Shown one piece after another: positions 56,101 to 64,000 of a stretch of DNA of 64,000 nt (position 1 is the first letter of the stretch; each line of letters opens with the position of its first letter). The stretch comes from Globisporangium splendens. Taxonomy: Eukaryota; Oomycota; Peronosporomycetes; Pythiales; Pythiaceae. Below the pieces are notes generated by a model. The model did no database searches. It was not told the DNA's origin and saw only the letters and a list, made by a program, of their open reading frames with translations. The position numbers were made by a program, and so were the translations under genes. The DNA lies in assembly GCA_006386115.1 (NCBI GenBank), contig VFIW01000013.1, positions 558,001-622,000 on the forward strand, given 5' to 3'.

Positions 56101-56665
56101 GCTTGTTCCCGGACGGCGATGCCTGGACCGCCGGTGGTTCACTCTTGGTTTCTTCTTGTGTGCTGCTTGCTTCTTCCACTTGTTGCGGACTCTTAACCTC
56201 AGAATTCACACTGCTGCTAGCTAGCTTCTCGAGATCCGACAGGTCGCTCAGACGATCAATGGCGTCCATTCCGTCAACGTCTAGCAGTCCTTCCCCGATA
56301 TACGTCATGCGACGGTGGACCACCGTGCTCTCTCGCATGAGGTCCTCGTCGTCGTCATCGGCAGTGTCGAGGCTGCTGAGGCTTTCCTTCTCATCGCCTT
56401 GGTTGTCCTCATCGTTGGCTTTCTGTGGACTGCTAGAGCTTTCTGGCTTGCTTTCGCCAGCAGCATCCGCTGCCTCGCTGCTCGTTGGCTGTGTCTGATC
56501 GTGCGCGCTCTGGTTGTCTTCCACTGGCTGTTGGTCCTCGCCAGAGGAGGAGGACGACGACGACCCGGTCTGCGGGCTCGGAAACTCGTCGCTCACCTCG
56601 TCCGGATTCTTGTCGTGCGGCGCAGACTCCCACGTGAAATCGGAGGCGGCGGTCGTCTCCGCCAT
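53147..56665 (-). CDS. MICAL-type FAD monooxygenase with a long disordered N-terminus
   Basis: MICAL enzymes use FAD and NADPH to oxidise actin methionines or make H2O2. Single exon, 1,172 residues. The catalytic domain is at the C-terminus. FAD dinucleotide motif: VCIIGAGPVGLRAAVEMSLL at residues 790-809, then VVMLEKRKHFSREN and ILHLWPWVVQDL. The MICAL active-site block reads IGDSLMEPFWPEGLGTCRGF, with LSALDGCW after it; animal MICALs have GDxxxEPFWPxGTGxxRGFL. No calponin-homology or LIM domain follows, and the protein ends about 100 residues later. Residues 1-780 are Ser/Pro/Glu-rich and mostly disordered, with seven short [KR]LLxFL-like motifs about 50 residues apart (188, 249, 298, 349, 403, 447, 528). 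Stop is TAG. Confidence 0.82.
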   Translation of the reverse strand: MAETTAASDFTWESAPHDKNPDEVSDEFPSPQTGSSSSSSSGEDQQPVEDNQSAHDQTQPTSSEAADAAGESKPESSSSPQKANDEDNQGDEKESLSSLDTADDDDEDLMRESTVVHRRMTYIGEGLLDVDGMDAIDRLSDLSDLEKLASSSVNSEVKSPQQVEEASSTQEETKSEPPAVQASPSGNKLLAFLAKASSGTPSPSAPSAPKPAPKPVSWPAFPPTVPTKSEAPKRVASPPRNIENRRTKLLDFLANDIGERYLDGVYQDEIRNEPEEKEEEEVESEQDRQRRARAASDRLRAFLAQEKGERLHRFERNSDEQRNSFSSVASSASSNGSSDGRPKSKEPSKLLEFVSKVVPEKPKFVIFDPADAVSETEELEHLVAEEAQKKKKKREDREKARQKVMSFLAEEEVSSSRRRGAVSTIKSVDESKVKREAVEDRYGRVGLLDFLDRTETAQQRKIRWATSGHSSDSSASPTSSHSSSPKTRSSSPKTPTSPDRPAPAVSKQAASPPVSPPVSSHSTHTGNRLTSFLSKIAKHTHSLSPEKDKKQTHSPPAPSVSASADHSESSSHSEDDYPMSGPRQPSAKMAPVLSALDQIVQSCSKHELNDVAIARVTTLLTSISQIVKEDVQKGYQPVRRWSNVSASPTAASTPSRVKSGKEIEEFGRQHASVKSTNAPAVNGKDSASTPAMLELRSSEVKVTVAPSAVNSFNEFESAQNLLEIVAAFHKLLADCGLTDFKLNQPWLVYEHVKAAVGSKLGFRQKQLFKLLDAKLSTDVYKKRPAAHKRVCIIGAGPVGLRAAVEMSLLGAQVVMLEKRKHFSRENILHLWPWVVQDLTSLGAKVFFPQFCHSTAYFHVGTRQLQCILLKVALLLGVTFFPATAFEGVASPESIETGRRPYYTVLTKPQIPWMEFTAVLGASGTQDKLSEQSGIKRFVFSRKEAIGLVCYFPNHGTTEEKNVAEFSWTIQFKQQMFAKMREIGVDLENIVYYRGEMHYVVMTPKRENLIEQGVMKVDYPNVADLVMDDNINKPVLHEYLKRIVKFVNIPQKSDFARVRVFDFSSRTRADKAASILTSKGKKLYVGLIGDSLMEPFWPEGLGTCRGFLSALDGCWMVAQIGFNSDEQILADRELAYRIIQHVSGFRRDDLQKNVRKYNVDPKTRYVVKFPQLC

Positions 56666-56950
56666 CGCTGCTGCTCGCTCTCTACGTCTGCGCGGGGCGG
56701 AAAATGATCAAATGACGCCAGACGCGCGACTGGATGATTCCGCAGAAGAAGCACCGCCGCGACATGTCTGCGCTCCAGACAAAGCGGACCTCGCGCGGCG
56801 CTGCTGTACACACAGACGCGTCCGCCGTACACACGCATATGGACCAGTGCGCGGCGTGTTTCTTTGCCGCTTCAAGTTCCGCACTGGCATCGAAGCATGA
56901 AAAAACCGACTTGTTGTGTTGGAGTTTATGTAGGTGAGGGATTTTAGGGT

Positions 56951-57130
56951 AAAAACCGAGTTGGTTCAGACCGGGTTTTATACTGGTGGAAGCGAAGTGC
57001 GTGAGCTGACCAGTGCCAAAACAAAAAGATGTAAAAACCCAGTTCTTATTTTCAAGCATAACCAGGTTTTGATGAAAACCCGAGTAAAACATCGACACTG
57101 GCAAACCCGATTTCAGCAGTGAGGTTTTAT
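56951..57130. repeat. Cluster of AAAACC(C/G)(A/G)G motifs on both strands
   Basis: Seven related sites in 180 bases: AAAAACCGAG (56951), CCGGGTTTTA (56971), AAAAACCCAG (about 57033), ACCAGGTTTT (57061), GAAAACCCGAG (57074), AAACCCGATT (57102) and GAGGTTTTAT (57121). The orientation varies. It lies upstream of the MICAL gene. Confidence 0.5.
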
Positions 57131-57236
57131 TCTCTCGGTCATCATCGGGACTGTATTGTGCTCGGGGACATGGAAACGCTGCCACAAGGACACGAGGAGA
57201 CAGCACGCTGTGGTTGGCTGGTGGACTGTGCGCGAG

Positions 57237-57270
57237 CAAGAGAGCGAGAGAGAGAGAGAGAGAGAGAAAG
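57237..57270. repeat. (AG)n microsatellite
   Basis: A near-pure AG run of about 30 bases, broken once by C and once by A, lies between the divergent MICAL and coiled-coil genes. Confidence 0.85.
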
Positions 57271-58464
57271 AGATTGCCTTCTATGTGATTGCACTTGCGC
57301 GCCATCCATTATCGCAGGCCATCCGCTCGCTTGTTTACCCGCAAAGTTCGAGCAAAAAAAGAATCGCGGGACACCAAAGGTTACAACAAAACACAGCAAA
57401 TCGACCAGTCTCCACTGTGGCAGCGCGGCTCTTCTCTGTGCCTATCATCTGTCTGTTGGCTGTGGTCGGACGCGGTTTTGACAAAATGCATGCACAGTCG
57501 TCCCGGTTCACCTACCGACAGCTTAACGATCGACGGGCAGCACTCGCTGCCAACAAAGACACGCGACCACATTTCATCAGGTCACCATGCCTTTGAACGA
57601 TTGCATGAAGAGCTCTAATCTGCCAACACCACGATGTGAAGGTAGCATCACTCTCAAAGCTGGAGGACAGGACGCACTCGTCGACAAGCAGGTCGGGTGT
57701 GTGCCATGGCGCAATCTGAAGGAAAGCCTTTCCTCCCAAGTGAACCCGTCTGTCCTCGGTCTCCTCTCTCTTCCATTCAACAGCACCACGTGCTTCTACT
57801 CCACAGAGGTGATGTTGCTCCGTTGTCCACGAATCGATCTGAGTGCACAGGATACATCGTACTGGACACATGCAGGCATGGGACCGTGGATGACATCAGA
57901 AACCAGGGGAAAGACTCGCAACATGTCGCCGGGTCCGCGCTCTTTTCCAGCGGCCATGACAGAGAGCCTGACGTCAGAGAGACCAACGATGGAACGCTAC
58001 CTACTGCATCTGGCCCTGTGGTCTCGCGCATGGCATGAGGTGGACGAATGTGACATGGCGCGAAAGAATGCAGTGATGACAGAATCGCGCGCCATCTTTC
58101 TCTGTTTTCTGGCGACTCACCATTGCGAATGATGCACAGACAGACCTTCACTCTGCCGTATCTTGGGCAAGTCAACCCACATCACACTTCAAAAGGGCAA
58201 CTTTCCTGCATTAAGGTTCTCACATCAATATATGTTTTGTAACTGACTATTTTACGTTTGTCACGTTAAATTAGGTAAATGACGAATTATGGAGATTTAA
58301 GGTGACCCACACTCCTCCCATTTGGTCTCCTGGCTCCGTGTTTAACAACATTAAACTAGGGAAGGGACACTTTTGTGTCGCATTTTTGGATGACAGCATG
58401 ATTTCCTCCCATTGTCATTCAGAACGTTGCAGGACACGACGGTTGCCTCTCGAGCTGCTTCTTC

Positions 58465-61400
58465 ATGGCGCCGCCCCGTCCCAGCGACGCTGCGCTGCAA
58501 GAGATCAACAGCAGCAGCAGTAGAGGGACCATGACGCGGGAGCAGCAGTTGGCCGAGTGGAAACGGCAGCGAGACGAGGCGACCGCACAGAGAAAAGCAC
58601 AAGAAAAGCCACATCGCCCGAAGATGCCACCCGTGCAGCGCGCGCGCGCAGTGAGCACGGCGACGACGACCCAGCGGAGAAACAGCAGCGTCAGCAGCAG
58701 GCAGCCCGTCGCGGAGCAGCGGCGCAAGACGATGACCGCGGTCGACGCGAAGAAAGGTGCGCGCGACGCCGCACCTTCCGAACGAAAAGATATCCGCCGA
58801 CAATCCGCAACGACTTCCGCAGCGGCAACTGCAGTGCGGACACCGGTGGTGAAAACTCTCCCTCCTTTACAGCAGCAGATCCAAGAGCAACATCATGAAG
58901 ACCACGACCAGCACGATACGATGCGCGATTCGCAGGATCTGCAAGATCAAGAGGCTCAAGGACGCGATTCGTTTGATCGACTGAGCGTGAGTACGGACTC
59001 GAGCCTGCTTGACCGCTATTATGGCGTCGAGTACGATCCTGAGCGGTACAAAGCTGCAGGAGAAGAGGCGATGATGACGTCCCAGTATCAGCAAGGCATT
59101 GACCAGGCTAGTCAGCACAAGCCATTTGATGAGGATGCCAGACTTGAGAAAGCAAATGGTCTGCACGAATCAGACGAATGCCTGCTGTCGAGTGCCACGA
59201 GCGACAGTCAGAGATCATCGCCATCGTCTTTGTCTAGCAAGGCGTCCAAGTCTGGTTCATCTAGATCGAGCTCATCTAGTTCGCCACCGTCACGTTCAAT
59301 TGATGGTATCGAGTTGCCGATGGCGGAGGATGTGAGCACTCACGATGCTGAGCGTGATGAAGAACATGAGGAGGGTGCGGTTGGTCAACATCAGGATGTG
59401 TCGGATGTGTTCGATAGTGATCATGATGAAGAGTTGGCACTGCTGGATGAGCTCGTGCCTAATATGGAATCGTATGTTCACGCTCACGACGCATTCTGTG
59501 CTCAAAAAGACAAAGGCATTGCAAGCGAGCTGGAAGCTTTGGATGATGACGCTGATGCGGAGAGGGCAGCAAGTACTCCAGCTGATGCTTCCATTTTGCT
59601 TGAAGGTGAAGCCATCCGGGTCAACACTAGCGGAGTTGCAGGTGTTGCTACTGATGTCAACGACGTTATGGAGAGCGAACGTGCTGAAGATGCAGCTGAT
59701 GCCAATGACGAGTCAGCAAATGCGGCTGAGCCACCTCGATTCTCAACAGAACAGAAAGGGCTTGATGAGAACACTGAGCCAATGCCACACGAAGCAGATC
59801 AACCGCACGTGTCTGCACCTGCTGAAGAAGAAAGCAATGCAGTTGCCAATGGGTGTCGGGACGAGCATCCATTGCCCGAGCACGAGGAGGTGGAACAACA
59901 CGCGAAAATCTCTCCTACCTCTTGGCAACGATGGCGTCGATTTGCACTGATCTTTGCGGTTGTATGCATGTCAGCAACGGGATTACTTGCAGCAGGCATG
60001 TGCTGGTGGTACCCGTCTTCGAATGCTTGTTCCATTGCTGAGCCGCTCACCCTGAAAGCGTTTGAATGGGTTGTGAAGGGAGTGGACTACGTCAAATTAT
60101 GGGTTGTTTGGGTCTTGAGTACTATCGGTATTCGAGATCTGTGGTCGCGTTCGAGTCATTGGGAATCGTCTCCGAAGCTCACACAAGCGTTGGCATCTTT
60201 GTTGACCGACTGGAATTTGGCGAAGTTGAAGGAACTTTCTAAAGATACCTTGGAGAGGTGCCGGTCTGAGTTCGCTGAGTTCGCTTCACGATCGAGCTCC
60301 CAATTCCAAGCGTTTGCTTCAGATCTATACAAATATCTGTCAGCCTGTTCCAACGCGTTGTGGAAGGAAGTACAATACGTTGGGGCGGCTGCACGGAATG
60401 AACTGGAGGATGTGTGGCACTACGTGTTCCCTGCTGGCACAGAGGAGATGCACTTGGACTTGCTCGAGTCGACTCGTGAACAGTTCCTGAAGCCGCTGGA
60501 GGAAGAGCAAGCGATGATCAATGGCAAAATCAAAGAACTGCTGATGAAGCAAGAAGCGTGGGCATTAGATCAGTTGAAGCGGATGAAAACGCGTCGTACA
60601 GCGTTTGCGTCTACCACCGAATCCATTTTGTCCGAGACGCGAGATTCGGTGCTGCAAAGCTTGCAAAGCGCGAAATTGGATGCGGTTCACCAGATTGAGA
60701 CTTACACCGCCAAGATCTCTGAGGAGTTGATTCAATCGATCCAAAATGAGCTGGGCGAGTATGAACGTGCAGTACGGAAAGAGCAGCAAGAGGAGACTCT
60801 GCTTCAGTTTGAAAAAGCGAAACAGGAGTTGGAAGCGATGACGGCTGAAGAGTTGCAGCAATTGGAGAAAGCTGAGGCAGAAGTGGATCAGGAAATTGAG
60901 GCTGAGCTGGAAGCTGATGAGCAGCGTGTTTTGTCAACGAAGGAGCAGGAGATTGCTGCTTTGTCAGAGAAAGTTCGACTTGAGAAGGAAAGAATCGAAG
61001 TTGAGTTTGAACGCATTGCTGATTTGGTCGCTAAGCTAGCCGAAGAAGAACGCGATCGTCTCGAGACGGAGCATGAGCGTGCTGAGAAAGAAGTTGTGAA
61101 GGCGGCAATCAATGAAGAAGGCGTGTTGCTTGAGGAAGAAATGAAGCTTCTTGAAGAGTTGGAGCTGCTCGCCCAATTGGGGCAAGCGAAGATCAGTGCA
61201 GAGCGAGACAATGCGCTTTTGGAAGTGGAAATAGCTGTCCGGTTGGAAGAGGAGAAGCTTCGCACGGAACGTGAAGAAGCAGAAGCCCTCGCTGAGTTTT
61301 TGTCTGCAGAAGAGGAGCGACTATCGCTGGAGCGTGAAAAAATCGAAGCCGAAATTGCTGAAGCAGCGAGGTTGGATCAGCTTCGAGTCGAGGCTGCAAA

Positions 61401-62784
61401 ACTCAAAGCTGAAGAAGAAGTGATTGCGGTCCGAAAACGAGAAGAAGAGAGTGTCCGCTTGGAGATCGAAAGAGCAGCTGAAGAACTTGCGAAAGCCAAA
61501 AAGAAAGAGGAGGAGCGCGAGCGACTAGAGTATGAGAAAGCTGAGGCTGCTATTGCAGAGGCTGCACGGACAGAAGGAGAGCGTATTCAGGCGGAAAAGG
61601 AGCGCCTTCGGGTGAAGTTGGACCAGGAAGCCCGATTGCTTCAAGAGACGTTGCGAAAAAAACGTGAAATTGCAAAAGCTGTGTTGGAGAAGGTGCTAGA
61701 AGAGGAAGAGCATCACATTGAGACTGAGTTGCTGAAAAGCGAAGAAGAGCTTGAGGAAGCAGCAGCCACGATTCTGAATGCGGTCGTTGGTGATGACAGT
61801 GCTGGCATTAGCAAGATTATCGAAAACGGAGATGTAGACAAGTTGCTATCAGGGCAGCCGCGTGCAGTGTCTGAAGAAGAGCAACTAGTTGCGGAACTGG
61901 GTTCAGAAGCTCAAAAGGTTGAAGAAACTCTGCGTGAAGAACGTGAAGTTGTGAAAAACGTGCTGGAGAACGTATTGGAAGAGGAGAAGCGCGACATTGA
62001 AGCTAAGGTGCTGGAGAGCAAAGAAGCGCTACATGACGCAGCAGCCACGGTTCAGAAAGCGATTGATATGGATGGCAGCCCAAGCATTGCCATTGAAGGC
62101 GAAGCAGATGTCAACATACTACCGCCGCCTGAACAGCAAACAAGCGCTTCAAACGGCACGTCGTTTGGGTCCACTTTCTTTGGAGCGATTCCTCGGATGG
62201 ATTTACGCACACTGGGGCTTCTTTCTGCCGGCTTTTTGTTGTTAGGCGTCGTATCAGCTTACTTCTTACGCATTCGGTACCGGCGTTTGGTCGCACGGAA
62301 GAAACGACGCGGCAGTGCTGATGTTCGCCGAAAGCGCTGGCAGCGGCCGGTTGAGTTGTCAGACTCGGACGACTTTGCAGAAGAAGTTGTGCTGCTGCCG
62401 AGCTCTGAGAATGGCAGCGAGCCCGAGCCAGAAGTACTCGAGTACCTGCCGCGCAGACTCACCGTCGACGTCATGGAAGAAAGCCAAGTTGTCTCTTACA
62501 CAGAAGAGACTGATGATGCGGCGGTGACAACAGCGCAATCGCAGACCGTGCGGTTCGTGGAGAGAGTTGAGACCATTCCGACCGAGGTTGGCACAACATC
62601 AATGGACTCGGCTACGATCAAGACGCGTGTGGAGACGACGACAGTAGAGAGTACGATGACCGACACGACGCATATGGAGAACACGCCGACGAGGGTCCGA
62701 CGATCGCGTCGAGTCACCAGCAGTGCGATCATGCTGCCACGACAAAGCAGAAGAGATGGGTTAGAAGAGTATGAAGGTGCTTGA
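58465..62784 (+). CDS. 1,439-residue two-TM protein with a long coiled coil (function unknown)
   Basis: Single exon. The N-terminus has a short conserved-looking helix (REQQLAEWKRQRDEATAQRK) before basic, Ser-rich sequence. Residues about 150-480 are acidic and disordered. A first transmembrane helix lies near residue 490 (FALIFAVVCMSATGLLAAGM). A helical region follows. An uninterrupted coiled coil runs from about residue 790 to 1100, almost entirely E/K/R/L/A heptads (EEERDRLETEHERAEKEVVK, AEEERLSLEREKIEAEIAEA). Two similar blocks (VLEKVLEEEEHHIETELLKS and VLENVLEEEKRDIEAKVLES) show an internal duplication near the end. A second transmembrane helix is near 1,248 (TLGLLSAGFLLLGVVSAYFL), followed by a basic patch (RKKRRGSADVRRKRWQRP). 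Both ends face the same side if both helices span. This plan suggests a membrane-to-membrane tether or a nuclear-envelope/ER protein, which is inference. Stop is TGA. Confidence 0.7.
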   Translation: MAPPRPSDAALQEINSSSSRGTMTREQQLAEWKRQRDEATAQRKAQEKPHRPKMPPVQRARAVSTATTTQRRNSSVSSRQPVAEQRRKTMTAVDAKKGARDAAPSERKDIRRQSATTSAAATAVRTPVVKTLPPLQQQIQEQHHEDHDQHDTMRDSQDLQDQEAQGRDSFDRLSVSTDSSLLDRYYGVEYDPERYKAAGEEAMMTSQYQQGIDQASQHKPFDEDARLEKANGLHESDECLLSSATSDSQRSSPSSLSSKASKSGSSRSSSSSSPPSRSIDGIELPMAEDVSTHDAERDEEHEEGAVGQHQDVSDVFDSDHDEELALLDELVPNMESYVHAHDAFCAQKDKGIASELEALDDDADAERAASTPADASILLEGEAIRVNTSGVAGVATDVNDVMESERAEDAADANDESANAAEPPRFSTEQKGLDENTEPMPHEADQPHVSAPAEEESNAVANGCRDEHPLPEHEEVEQHAKISPTSWQRWRRFALIFAVVCMSATGLLAAGMCWWYPSSNACSIAEPLTLKAFEWVVKGVDYVKLWVVWVLSTIGIRDLWSRSSHWESSPKLTQALASLLTDWNLAKLKELSKDTLERCRSEFAEFASRSSSQFQAFASDLYKYLSACSNALWKEVQYVGAAARNELEDVWHYVFPAGTEEMHLDLLESTREQFLKPLEEEQAMINGKIKELLMKQEAWALDQLKRMKTRRTAFASTTESILSETRDSVLQSLQSAKLDAVHQIETYTAKISEELIQSIQNELGEYERAVRKEQQEETLLQFEKAKQELEAMTAEELQQLEKAEAEVDQEIEAELEADEQRVLSTKEQEIAALSEKVRLEKERIEVEFERIADLVAKLAEEERDRLETEHERAEKEVVKAAINEEGVLLEEEMKLLEELELLAQLGQAKISAERDNALLEVEIAVRLEEEKLRTEREEAEALAEFLSAEEERLSLEREKIEAEIAEAARLDQLRVEAAKLKAEEEVIAVRKREEESVRLEIERAAEELAKAKKKEEERERLEYEKAEAAIAEAARTEGERIQAEKERLRVKLDQEARLLQETLRKKREIAKAVLEKVLEEEEHHIETELLKSEEELEEAAATILNAVVGDDSAGISKIIENGDVDKLLSGQPRAVSEEEQLVAELGSEAQKVEETLREEREVVKNVLENVLEEEKRDIEAKVLESKEALHDAAATVQKAIDMDGSPSIAIEGEADVNILPPPEQQTSASNGTSFGSTFFGAIPRMDLRTLGLLSAGFLLLGVVSAYFLRIRYRRLVARKKRRGSADVRRKRWQRPVELSDSDDFAEEVVLLPSSENGSEPEPEVLEYLPRRLTVDVMEESQVVSYTEETDDAAVTTAQSQTVRFVERVETIPTEVGTTSMDSATIKTRVETTTVESTMTDTTHMENTPTRVRRSRRVTSSAIMLPRQSRRDGLEEYEGA

Positions 62785-62944
62785 AGTAAGTACCTAGCAG
62801 TAGTGTGCATATCCCCCGTCTTGAGTCTGCAATGTGAACAATGAACGCGCAATTTCTGTTTACCACGAGGTTACTGGCAGCTTACACTCATTTGTGGAGT
62901 GTTGCCTGTTGCAATTCACATCCACACACTTCATCACCTATCTA

Positions 62945-63946
62945 CTACGGGCGGTCATCGCGATCACCGCCGATCAGGACGTACTCGTCCTTGTCCACCT
63001 GTCGTTTGACGACGAGTTTGTAACCGACGCGGATCTCGCCGCGGTAGCCCTTGGGGAAGTATGCGCGGTTGAACTCACGCAGCTCCTCGTACGTCATGTT
63101 GTACGCGGCGGCGATGGACTCGGGCGTCTCACCGTCCTCGACGATATGGATCTGCTTGGTGAGCTTCACCTCGGCGACGTTCCGTCGGCTGGCCTCCATT
63201 TGCGATGCGTAGAGGTCTGGGACGATCAACCGCTCGCCAATGGTCAGCACCGCGCGCGCGCCAACAGGGTACCGTCCGCGGTTGATCTGCAGCAGCCGCG
63301 CATACGTAATGCAGTACGCCTTGCAGATCGACTCGAACGTGTCGGAGGGTTCGATCAAATGCGTCTTATACTTGGAGTACGTCGCAGACGAAGATGGCGA
63401 TGCATACGTCACGCCGTTGACAATCTCTCCGTCGACAGCATCCGCGCGCAACTCGTCCATATCGCCGCCTGTGTTGACGATACGCACATGCAGCAATTGG
63501 CCCGGAAACAGCGCACCGCGCTCGCCTGCAGGGAAGAACTGACGGTTATCCTGTCGCAGCAGCTCCTCCGTTGTGTTGTACTGCGCCGCGATGTCCTTGA
63601 GCGTCTCGCCAGCGCGCACGACGTGCATCTGGCCCCAGCCGTTGTCGATGCACTCTGGCGGGGGCGGCAGCGACACCTGCTGCGCTTCTTCGACGATCAA
63701 CTGCTGACCCGGATACACTTTGACGCGGTGCTTCTTCTTGTGGGAGTCGCCTGCACCCACGAGCATCGGGTTGAGCGCGCACAGTTGCGCCTCCGTCGTG
63801 CTGGTCTTCGCGGCGATGCTCGCGAGCGTGTCGCCGTCCTGCACCTCGTACCGGAAGGGCGACGGCACCGTGGGTGGAGGCGCCATGGCCGCATCGAGCT
63901 TCCGGCTGCTGCCTCTGCTGCCGCTCCCCGTGACCGTGCCGTACAT
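62945..63946 (-). CDS. Protein with four LysM domains, no obvious signal peptide; possibly incomplete at its 5' end
   Basis: LysM domains bind N-acetylglucosamine polymers such as chitin and peptidoglycan. About 333 residues from the ATG at 63946 (MYGTVTGSGSRGSS). Four LysM units are visible: YEVQDGDTLASIAAKTSTTE, HVVRAGETLKDIAAQYNTTE, HLIEPSDTFESICKAYCITY, and HIVEDGETPESIAAAYNMTY. Each is followed by the family's N-P/N-R second half and a PGQ/VG-x-x-L ending (LFPGQLLHVRI, IRVGYKLVVKR). The N-terminus is Ser/Gly/Ala-rich with no hydrophobic signal peptide. The frame stays open to the window edge (near 63994), so a further 5' exon or a different start outside the window is possible. If complete, it would be intracellular or non-classically exported. 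Stop is TAG. Confidence 0.75.
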   Translation of the reverse strand: MYGTVTGSGSRGSSRKLDAAMAPPPTVPSPFRYEVQDGDTLASIAAKTSTTEAQLCALNPMLVGAGDSHKKKHRVKVYPGQQLIVEEAQQVSLPPPPECIDNGWGQMHVVRAGETLKDIAAQYNTTEELLRQDNRQFFPAGERGALFPGQLLHVRIVNTGGDMDELRADAVDGEIVNGVTYASPSSSATYSKYKTHLIEPSDTFESICKAYCITYARLLQINRGRYPVGARAVLTIGERLIVPDLYASQMEASRRNVAEVKLTKQIHIVEDGETPESIAAAYNMTYEELREFNRAYFPKGYRGEIRVGYKLVVKRQVDKDEYVLIGGDRDDRP

Positions 63947-64000
63947 GCTGCGAAGCTCAATGCGACTCGTTTTCAAACAATGCGCAGAAGGCAAGGTCGT

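Larger units (their letters stand above)
56666..58464. other. 1.8-kb intergenic region between divergent genes
   Basis: No gene is supported; an open frame at 57587-58132 has atypical composition and no domain. It contains an AG microsatellite and a cluster of AAAACC-type motifs, both listed separately. Confidence 0.55.

Noticed and set aside
57587..58132. A 181-codon plus-strand frame upstream of the coiled-coil gene
   Set aside because: No domain, no splice continuity, uneven composition; probably chance.
24358..62784. A reassigned genetic code with TGA as a sense codon
   Set aside because: TGA ends GH30, shugoshin, ACBP and others exactly where the families end, and long intact genes use TGG for Trp.
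1..64000. CRISPR arrays, bacterial operons or insertion sequences
   Set aside because: No spaced direct repeats, ribosome-binding-site-led gene strings or transposase genes are seen; the introns show this is eukaryotic DNA.

Overview
This is a eukaryotic nuclear segment. Genes are single-copy, closely packed and on both strands. Several are split by short GT-AG introns, mostly about 50-130 bases, many ending in CAG, TAG or AATAG. The gene set points to an oomycete (Peronosporomycetes, stramenopiles): a SIG1/mastigoneme-type EGF protein, an ankyrin-tailed acyl-CoA-binding protein, a GH30 glucosylceramidase, a myristoylated CaMK, and a PI4-kinase joined to membrane segments. The species cannot be named from this window. 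About two dozen genes can be supported in 64 kb.

Layout, 1-23 kb: PI4-kinase (+, 5' end outside the window); a broken RCC1/SAP/IQ-WW multidomain gene (+); a VPS39/VAM6-type HOPS subunit (-); a seven-exon secreted EGF fibre protein ending in a phage-type S74 chaperone domain (+); a double cytochrome-b5-like (MAPR) ankyrin protein (+); two tandem homocysteine S-methyltransferases (-); an anchored ACBP-ankyrin gene with eight exons (+); and a two-pass membrane protein with a cold-shock-like C-terminus (-).

Layout, 23-46 kb: a gene-poor 1.6 kb; a decayed WDR35/IFT121 locus with four in-frame TGA codons and a missing 3' end (+); a large unknown two-pass membrane protein with two 1-base frame breaks (+); a long mitochondrial PPR protein (-); a 2-kb gap holding a MITE-like element; GH30 glucosylceramidase (+); a broken ankyrin gene (+); a compact shugoshin gene with eight exons and a duplicated C-terminal SGO box (+); a myristoylated CaMK-type kinase (+); a four-exon membrane protein (+); and RMI1 with a GC-AG intron (+).

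Layout, 45-64 kb: a GSTCD-type methyltransferase (-) divergent from S-adenosylmethionine synthetase (+); a six-exon RING protein (-); a MICAL-type FAD monooxygenase with its catalytic domain at the C-terminus (-); a 1,439-residue two-TM coiled-coil protein (+); and a four-LysM protein (-), which may have further exons beyond the window.

Themes: (i) methionine/AdoMet metabolism: two homocysteine methyltransferases, AdoMet synthetase and an AdoMet-dependent methyltransferase; (ii) chromosome maintenance: shugoshin and RMI1; (iii) endolysosomal and lipid signalling: PI4K, VPS39, ACBP and GH30; (iv) flagellar biology: the IFT-A gene WDR35 is clearly damaged and the mastigoneme-like gene has two 1-base lesions. 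Single-base frame breaks recur in several otherwise conserved genes, some in G or A runs, so part of the damage may be assembly error. The four WDR35 stops and its missing C-terminus are not explained that way.
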